Below, piece by piece: positions 56,501 to 64,000 of a stretch of 64,000 nucleotides of DNA. The stretch lies in the NCBI GenBank assembly GCA_016648135.1, contig JADDOH010010253.1, forward strand, positions 51,281 to 115,280, in the 5' to 3' direction. The translations under genes were made by a program, and so were the position numbers. The notes under the pieces were generated by a model that ran no database searches, was not told where the DNA came from, and saw only the letters and a program-made list of their open reading frames with translations. The first letter of the stretch is position 1. The number at the start of each line of letters is the position of its first letter. This DNA comes from Agrypnia vestita. Its lineage: Eukaryota; Arthropoda; Insecta; Trichoptera; Phryganeidae.

Positions 56501-59500
56501 TTTTAGACCCATGTAAATCAGATTACTGTTCGGTTATACAGAAACTCATAATTTTGTAGGAAAGTTGGACGTATCCCCCATTCAGTGCGCACATCTCTGA
56601 GGATGGAAAGATTTATGCCCGGGGGTCTCAGGACATGAAGTGCGTGGCTGTGCAGTACTTGGAGGCAGTTAGGAGGATCAAGGAGAAAGGATTGCGATTA
56701 CGGAGAACACTACACATGAGTTTTGTTCCTGGTGGGTGTTTCCGGTTTTATTTTTCTGCATTCAATCTATGCATTATTGAGTTTTTCGAAGAACCTGTGT
56801 GATATTTTTGGAGCCCTTTTTGATTTAAGGGCTATAACGCTTGTTTTATTATTAGCACAATCCTATAGATGGCTCTAGAAGGCTACTTTTGGTTTATAGA
56901 AAAGCCTTAAGAACTAGAGACAAAGTATGTCCAGAAATAAGGCCAGGGAACTTATTGTTATAACTCATTAATGGAAAACTACTTCTGTTATGTCAATACT
57001 TTGGGAATAAAGTATGCTTAGAAATTTCAGCACTTTTGTCTGTATCCATTACAAGAATATTACCATCAACATTTAAATGTATACCTTAGATAAATCACAG
57101 CTAATCGTGTTCTTCTATATTCTGACATTGCGTTCAGAGTTCATGTTCTGAGATCTTTAAGCCTTTGGACTTCACTAACTAGTAAATTGATAAAGTTCTC
57201 ACAGAGGATCTACCTCGAACCAAGCAGAGGAGCCCGGGGCTATGCTAGTAAGCAATCCGCCTCAAGAGGATAACTGCCTATGACCTTGTGAGGAAAGGTA
57301 TGATTCTGAGGACTGTGCCAGACGGGACGAGTGGAGCCCAGTTCAAAAATCTTGGACCTAGCTGAGTGGAACTAGGAAATATTTGAACAAGTGTATTTAT
57401 CCATCGACCTATCTGTGATTACCTACCCCGAACTTGTAAAGGAATTGCGAGTGTATAGGACCAATCGTTCATAATTGCTTTACAGTCCTGGCAAGGATGA
57501 CAGATAGAATTTAATCACTATCCCGTGGGCCGATGCCTTTAATTTTTTATTTATTTTACTAAATGTTATATTAAAATTCATCCTAAACTGGCAGCAATTA
57601 AAAAAATTATTCATAAAAACGATGCACACTAACTTTTATTTTATCTGCAAATAAATCAATCTAAAATATTGTACATGCAGAGATTAATGGCTATGTAGGG
57701 CTGAATCGATTTGATGTACATGAAATTGGATAAATAAAATTCTTGTATGGACTGCAGTGAGATTCTTTTACTTCATAAAAGTTTCTAATACAAATTTAAA
57801 AATTTGCAATTGAGGTTATTTTTTTGAAATTTTTTTATTCCGATATTTGGTTGCTTATTTGTCTCTGCATTATTTTCAAAAATTCGTTCTTACCACAATG
57901 CTATGTTATCAGGTGTGTTTTTATTGATTTTTCAGATTTCCTAGTAATGTCCAGATTTTTCGCATATGTACAGGTGCACACTCCTGAGCATTGGTTTCCA
58001 CAATATCATAATAGAAGCTTTCAACAATAAATAATAAACTACTCACCAACATTTTAGCTAAGGAGATGTGAAAATCGTACAAACCTCGAGTGACCAAACA
58101 AAACGTGAACATTATTTACCTTGCTGCGTATATTTACTGTTGAAGTGAATGAAGGAAGATAAAATTCCTTTTTTGTATATGTATTTATAAAAATTCTTTC
58201 AGAGGAGGAACTAGGTGGCGCTGAAGGAATGCGCAAATTCGTTGCTACTGAAAACTTCAAGGCTCTGAACATTGGTCTGTCACTAGATGAAGGGTTCGCA
58301 AGTTCTGAAAATAATTTTTATGTCTTCAATGGTGAAAGGAGCATATGGCGTGAGTTTAAAATAATTTATAAATTAATTTTTACTAGAATATCTATAAAAT
58401 CTTACTAGAATAATCTTCTAAATAGAAAAATCATACTTGCTACCATGGTAACGTTGATAACCAATATTCCCTCCAATTTTTGGATCACTGTGCACATAAA
58501 AATATGATCTGTGTGCTGGGGGAGAAATTAAGAATAACTTTTCTACCTTGTAAATTAAATCTACTCATTTATTCAATTAATTACAACATGTTTATGAATG
58601 AACTCAATATCCTTAGTTTGTCAGATAGAAGGAAATTAATAGACCTAATATTTCTGTACAAAATTATGAATTGAACGCTCTCTTCTCTCTTCTCTCTAAA
58701 GTATGTCTCAAAATTCACTGTCAAAACATTCAAAAGAAATACTTTATTTACACATGCAAACTATCACACACACACTCATCTCTGCTTAGACTACACAGAC
58801 TAGGCAACGAGTACAGTTAGTTTGTAGATGTGACTACTTTAAAAAGAAACATGCAGACAATTCAGTCTAGTCCACTGAATCCAGCTATTGTAGAAAAGTA
58901 TGCCAACTCATTAAGACTTTTTTATTATTTAGATCTCACAATGATCTGCTCTGGAACTTCTGGTCATGGATCTATCCTCTTGCCGAACACTCCGGGAGAA
59001 AAGGTATCAAATTCATTGAATAAATTAGGTACATTTTTACTCCCTTTCTATTAACTCGTGGCGTCTGCTTGCTTGCCGGCTTGCCGTCAACAAAAACTTT
59101 GGATCGATTTTGGACCCTTTTCCCGTGATCCAATCGAGCTGAAACTTGGCAAGCAGACTCGTGGCGACGATCAAGAAGATCTATCAAATTTTCGTTAAAA
59201 AAAAATAATAATTATAGTGTAATATCGGATTTTTAGAAATTTTATTGGTTTTTTCAAATTGGAATCACTAGAAAAGTTTGATTAGCAACGGCGCGGCGGC
59301 CCGATAACGTCGCGGAATATTTTCTAAATTTTAATTACTCAGTCGGTATAATAGGTACATCACTACGACTTATGAAAATTTACAAAACAATTGGTTCACA
59401 GATGACAGCAAAATTGGGGTTTTTGGGAAAAAATCAAATAATAATTTATTTCTTTTAGATTTCTGCTTAGTTTTGAAGAATTCTACAAAGAATTCTCAAA

Positions 59501-62500
59501 TCTGATTCTGACTAAATCATTTGACGCTGGATATTCATGAGGTACGATATTGATGATAATTGAATCTATCAAAATCTTGACATCCCAAAACATCTGACAT
59601 TTTAGAAATATATTATATTATGTTATGTTATATGTTTTAATTCGTCTTTAATTATTGTTATATTTTACAAAGAAAGGGAGTATAGTAAAAACTTGGTTTT
59701 TATGGGTTACTTTTTTATATTTCCCACCACAAACTGTATTCCATATTTGCAGACCGACCTGACACATAACAATGTGTCCTGTTGTATAGCGAGCCATGAT
59801 TGGCTCAGGTTTTCATGGCTTTCTGGATAAAGCTTTTTGGCTCTTTTGTCTTGTGGCCAAGCACAACTCAACACAATACAACAAGACTATATTACACACA
59901 TGAAAACAAAATGTTTTTTAGTTCTTCTTGTTAAATTTTTGTGAGATGTGTTTCATCTTATGAGGACACTATTAATTAATTGATAATGTCATCATAAGGC
60001 GAAGTGCATTTCACAAAAAGTTGAACTAAAAACAAATGTATTTTTATTTTCATATGTGTGGTTATTAGTTCTACAAACTTACCTCCAAAACAATAAAAAT
60101 AACATAATACAGTAAACAGATAATTCGAAATTTGCCATAATTCAAAATTTTTAAAACCCACAAGTCCCAAAATGTTAATTTCATAGTAGATTAACACCAA
60201 AAATTCGAAAATCCTGGTAGTTCATAATACAAAATATTTTTTTGCCCATTGAGCCACAAATTAGTATATTTTAGGCCACACAATTAGATTTTTTTTGATA
60301 ATTGACAAAATATAAAAAAAAAAATTGATTTTTTGCAAGTGAGAACAAAGAAATTTTTATTTTTTATATCTTGAATCCCATAATATTTTTTAAGGTCCCT
60401 TGAATTTAAAATTAAAAAGGTTCTACTGTATATATGTATATTAATCAAATGGAAAACCTTTTACCATAAGAATCACTAAAAAATATATGTATTAGATTTC
60501 AATTTTCCCAAAATTTTATAAACAGACATAACGGTGAATATAAATGCACAATAGAAACTTTCCGGCTGCTGAATTTATTAAATAAACATCTGGAAATGCA
60601 TTATCATGTATCTGACAACATTGAACATGTTCAATTAAAAAAAAAATTAATAAAAGGTCAGCTGTGACTTTCTGACATCGAGGGCTTGATATTTTTCCTT
60701 GTCAACATAATATGTATGTATGTCTTACTGTGAAATTCATTAATTTATAACAATTTATGTTACAATGTAAACAATATTTTCATTTATAGATACGAGTCGT
60801 GATTGATAAATTTATGGACTATCGTGCCGTGCAAAAGAAGAGATTGGCCGATGACCCATCCCTGACATTGGGAGATGTTACAAGTGTCAATATCACACAA
60901 CTGTTTGTAAGTAATATGTAATGGTTTTCATATGCTACCTGTTTGCGCAAACACAAATCCTATACCTGTTTATATATTGTGAAATGTGAAAAAAAAAACA
61001 GAATATTTTAACTCATGTATGTAATTTTTTGAGTGGAATATGGTTTGTTAATAAATATTTAATATTATGTACTAATAAGATCTTAAATAAAAGTTTTAAA
61101 TATAACGAAAATAAGTTATTCAATCGGGATTCCATCGCAGGATATAACAAAAAAGACCTATCAGGTACAAAGATGTACATATTTCACTGTGATTGATTTC
61201 AGGGTGGCGTCCAAAACAATGTGGTTCCGGAATCTCTTTCTGTGGCATTTGACATCCGTCTGGCTGTGGACATCGATCATGTTGATTTTATTAAAATGGT
61301 AAATAATTTTAATGGTTATGATACTCTATTTTCTTAAATTTTTTGAAAATTTGATAAACCTACAGCCCTGTAACAATTATAGAATACAAAGTTTTGCGAA
61401 ATTAGTATATGGTCATTAGTCAGAGGAAGGCAATAATGTCATGTTTTAATTCAGTACCTTAAAATTTTAATCTTTGAAATTAAAAAATGCTGCATGGTCC
61501 CGCATTATAACAATTATATCCATGTTAGACAGGATATCTCACAGCTTGTAGTAAAAATATTACAAGTAGATTCCTGCCTTGAACGTGAGTTGAAAATGTT
61601 CAAGCAATTGTGACCTAAAAATTTTCCTATTGTTTAAAATACTATTAGGGTCGGCAGAGGGATGTGTTCAACTTATCCACGGCTTATTGATGGTGCATGC
61701 AGTGAAATGTTTGGTCTGAAGCATTGCAGTTATTGACCTAAATAATGGCGCTTATTTTTGAAACATTGATCAACGGTAGCCATCCCTAAAATTAACTTAA
61801 ATGAAAAATAAAAAAATATATTCATATTTTTTTGGCTATTGAAAACATATAAAAGTGTGCTCTGATAAAAAATAACTTTAATTTTTTGAAGCACCCTAGT
61901 ATGTATGTATTTCTTAATATTTTTAGATAGAAAGCTGGTGTCGTGAGGCAGGCGAAGGCATAACAATGCAATTTGAGCAAAAAGATCCTAAAATTGAAGT
62001 CACCAAGCTGGATGACAGTAATCCATTTTGGGTAGCATTTAAAAAGGCAACAGATGACTTGTGAGTTATTAAAACTTTTAGTAAATTTAAAGAAAACCTT
62101 ACAGGAATCAAATGTATTGAATAACATACATATCTTATTGCACAAATATAAAAACAGGCATATCCTGTTGCTTTATTTACATATCATGCACTTATAGCCA
62201 TAAATGTAATAACATACATATTTCAATTACTGTAATATTTCATATTAAATTCTCTCTGAGTCCATATTTCAGCGCCATTGAAAAAGATTGGGAATGCGAG
62301 GTTTCTGGACAGTATTCCTTAAGTTTTATCCATTAAGCTTTGATTTTTCCGGATACTACACAACATAAACCTTACTATACACCCTCAGCACAAATAATAA
62401 AAGGTTATTAATCAAATAATTATGTTATAATTTTAGAAATATACAGCTGTCATTGCGCACTTTCCCTGGAGGAACCGACAGCCGTTTTCTTCGTGAAGTG

Positions 62501-62641
62501 GGTCTGCCTGCTATAGGATTCTCTCCTATGAATAAAACTAAACCACTTCTCCACAGCCACAATGAATATCTTGAAGCAGATATCTTCCTCAAAGGAATCG
62601 ATATTTATGAAAAAATTATTCCCGCTGTTGCTAATGTTTAA
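53520..62641 (+). CDS. ACY1: Aminoacylase-1, tandem copy B, nine exons
   Basis: Exons: 53520-53613, 54986-55155, 56560-56731, 58203-58349, 58933-59003, 60790-60906, 61203-61298, 61927-62060, 62437-62641 (TAA). Each exon has exactly the length of its counterpart in copy A, and the protein is again 401 aa. All metal and catalytic residues are present: His80, Asp82, Asp113, Glu147, Glu148, Glu175, His206, Asn263, Arg276 and His373. Differences from copy A cluster at 146-152 (EEELGGA), 177-188, 195-201 (HLTMICS) and 341-346 (TFPGG in place of IDYGA), places close to the active-site cleft or the His206 loop. The gene starts 1.9 kb after copy A and has its own TATA/initiator. A poly(A) signal is at 62758-62763. 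Intron 2 contains a LINE end, and introns 4-5 contain a pogo MITE. Confidence 0.93.
53640..54985. other. ACY1-B intron 1, no recognised element
   Basis: The intron is AT-rich. The start of an ACTAGCCGTACACCAGTG phrase at about 53977 looks like a retroposon end, but the body is not recognisable. The last 130 bases resemble the matching part of ACY1-A intron 1 (GTAGCAACCTTTTTAAATTG), a relic of the gene duplication. Confidence 0.4.
55228..55680 (-). mobile_element. LINE 3' end, second close copy
   Basis: It has the same structure as 52589-53043: a (TTAG)n tail, AAACTGCGTGATGG and the frame [19 protein letters not shown] with [10 protein letters not shown]. It is very similar in sequence and lies in ACY1-B intron 2, about 70 bases after the exon 2 donor. 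Confidence 0.82.
55733..55793. repeat. Half copy of the GGGCCGGTTGTTTCA MITE
   Basis: GCGTTTTCCACCAATCAACC and the closing ATCAAACAACCGGCCCTTA match the right half of 19976-20121. Confidence 0.5.
56732..58202. other. ACY1-B intron 3, no recognised element
   Basis: No inverted ends, repeat-family matches or coding similarity are seen. A moderately G+C-rich patch (57200-57380, TCTACCTCGAACCAAGCAG) could be a degraded transposon but has no readable frame. Confidence 0.35.
59043..59360. repeat. Probable transposon fragment (CTTGCCGGCTTGCCG)
   Basis: ACTCGTGGCGTCTGCTTGC and the inverted GGCAAGCAGACTCGTGGCG bracket 59048-59167. Further right is a G+C-rich GGCGCGGCGGCCCGATAACG phrase unlike its AT-rich surroundings. 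The class is unknown. It lies in ACY1-B intron 5. Confidence 0.4.
60110..60428. mobile_element. pogo-like MITE, TTAATTCGAA family, shorter copy
   Basis: It starts CAGTAAACAGATAATTCG and ends AAAAGGTTCTACTG, with TA flanking both sides. It is internally deleted relative to the 506-509 bp copies. It lies in ACY1-B intron 5. Confidence 0.7.
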
Positions 62642-62962
62642 CATTTAATAATTTTTTGTTTGAAAATTGTGCATATTACATATTTTGTAATAATTATTTT
62701 ATTCAAATATATTATTATACAGTATAAATTAAATTAAATTTTTTATTATTCTATGAAAATAAAAAAACTGGTTTTGTAAATCATTAAAATAATTACAGCA
62801 GTTTCAAAAATCGTATTGGGTGATGTCGATGGATAGATAGAGCCATTTAGTGATTATGGACTATGGACATGGACTTAAAATGTCCTGTGAGGTCTTAAAA
62901 AAATTAAAAATATATTTGTACATACATAAAACCGGATGTCTGTCTGTTTTCTATTCAATCTA

Positions 62963-64000
62963 GGGATGGGCGTTGAATGGACGGACTAGTTGAAATCAAC
63001 CGTTGATGTTGCATCGACGCGTCGACGGTTTACGTTTATCGCATGGACTAGTTGAATTCGTAGACGGTGGACGGCGGACGCCGCGGACGGTGGACGATTC
63101 GAGATTCAACATGCAAAGCAACGAGCGAGAGCAAGACAAAACGTCTCCGTTTATTTCTCTCTCATCTCTCGCTGCCGACTTGTAGACGCCATAGACGGCT
63201 CGACCGGTAATTTCATTTCAACTCTAAAGTACACGATCATAGGGTGCAGATCTGTGTACACAAACAATGGCAGAGATTTGAAATTTGAATGCATGCGTAG
63301 GGAGAGATAGTCTTAATAAGCTATTATCTATTATTTTTTACTTGATTTTTTGCGATGTGCACGTGCGACGTTTCGGTGAATTCCCAATTTTACACTGTAT
63401 AAAATAAAACAATTCTGTTTAATTATTTTAATTTTTATTGAACTATTATTAATTAACAGGCCGGCTAGATAGTTTTCTAAAATCAATATTTTATTCGATC
63501 GATCTCGATATCTCTTATCTACCTGAAAAGGGATGGTAAAATTTAATTATTGTGTTATTTCTTTACTTTTCAACTTTAGCATATAAATGATAAACAAACT
63601 TGTAGGGAATAAAATTTTCTATACCTAACATTAATTATTATATATGTAATATAATCTTGAATTTAGGTTTAATTAATTTTTATTAAAAATTCCCTATTTT
63701 CAACTTAATATATAAAAAATAAATCTATTATTATTTTGTTTACACCACTTTTTATTGGTTTTTTACATGTTTCGGGAAGAATGTTCCTTTTCTCAGATTG
63801 AGCCTTAAACTAAAGTTGACAAATAATACAGATATAGTCGAGCAGCGTCGCGTCGAACCGTAGACAGTTGACCATCGTCCCGATGTTTAGATAGAACGTC
63901 CGCGTAACGAAGTTGACGCGTCAACTAATTGACGAATTTAACTAGTTGATCGTCTCGTCAATGGCCGGACGTGGACGGTCTCGTTTCGTCGACGGTAAAT
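62963..64000 (+). mobile_element. Left part of a hAT-like element running off the window
   Basis: It begins TAGGGATGGGCGTTGAATGG, the hAT-type TAGGGATGGG start also seen at 4304. The next 240 bases are dense in CGAC/GTCGACG motifs, and the last 150 bases of the window return to inverted versions (GATCGTCTCGTCAATGGCC). The right terminus and target duplication lie outside. A 60-codon frame at 63003 is a by-product. Confidence 0.45.
63715..63815 (-). repeat. Penelope-like terminal arm fragment
   Basis: ACATGTTTCGGGAAGAATG on the + strand matches the layout of ACATGTTTCGGAAACGTCC in the left arm of 18119-18750, preceded by an AT-rich CACCACTTTTTATTGG. On the - strand a decayed hammerhead-like order is seen (CTGAGAA, GGAACATTCTTCC, CGAAACATG). 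Confidence 0.4.

Overview
This window is insect nuclear DNA. It is AT-rich, its genes are split by GT-AG introns, and its introns and intergenic spaces are packed with transposon debris: hAT, pogo/Tc1-mariner and other MITEs, tRNA-derived SINEs, LINE 3' ends, Penelope-like elements and one solo LTR. The insect order cannot be fixed from the sequence alone.

I assembled six gene models by joining exons at splice sites and checking that the reading phase carries through. From left to right: (1) the 3' end of a Rab3GAP regulatory-subunit gene (+, 394-2432); (2) a complete 17-exon gene for an EF-hand/WD40 protein of the WDY/WDR49/WDR64 family (-, 26131-6503, 1076 aa); (3) a complete six-exon TTC8/BBS8 gene (+, 28456-33702, 465 aa); (4) MRPL48, mitochondrial ribosomal protein mL48 (-, about 37091-35366); (5) and (6) two tandem nine-exon aminoacylase-1 genes (+, 41381-51618 and 53520-62641), each 401 aa, with identical exon lengths and all catalytic residues kept.

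WDY and TTC8 are divergent neighbours. WDY-family proteins are linked to sperm and cilia, and TTC8 is a BBSome subunit, so this is a possible cilium-related gene pair; an imperfect RFX X-box lies about 140 bp upstream of the TTC8 start. TTC8 and MRPL48 are convergent. The two aminoacylase genes share a promoter layout (distal conserved block, TATA-like box, initiator). In the first copy a degraded transposase element of about 694 bp splits this layout, and its length accounts for the whole spacing difference between the copies.

The most unusual non-gene structures are two Penelope-like inverted arms that carry hammerhead-ribozyme-like cores (about 18119-18750 and 45540-45845), a hAT-type element with a perfect 8-bp target duplication and an internal ATATCGAT-rich array (4304-4712), a foldback element of about 1 kb with another repeat nested in it (16685-17670), and a near-perfect palindrome (12372-12546). 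TTC8 intron 2 is best explained as a GC-AG intron. No CRISPR array, rRNA gene, operon or confident functional tRNA gene is seen.
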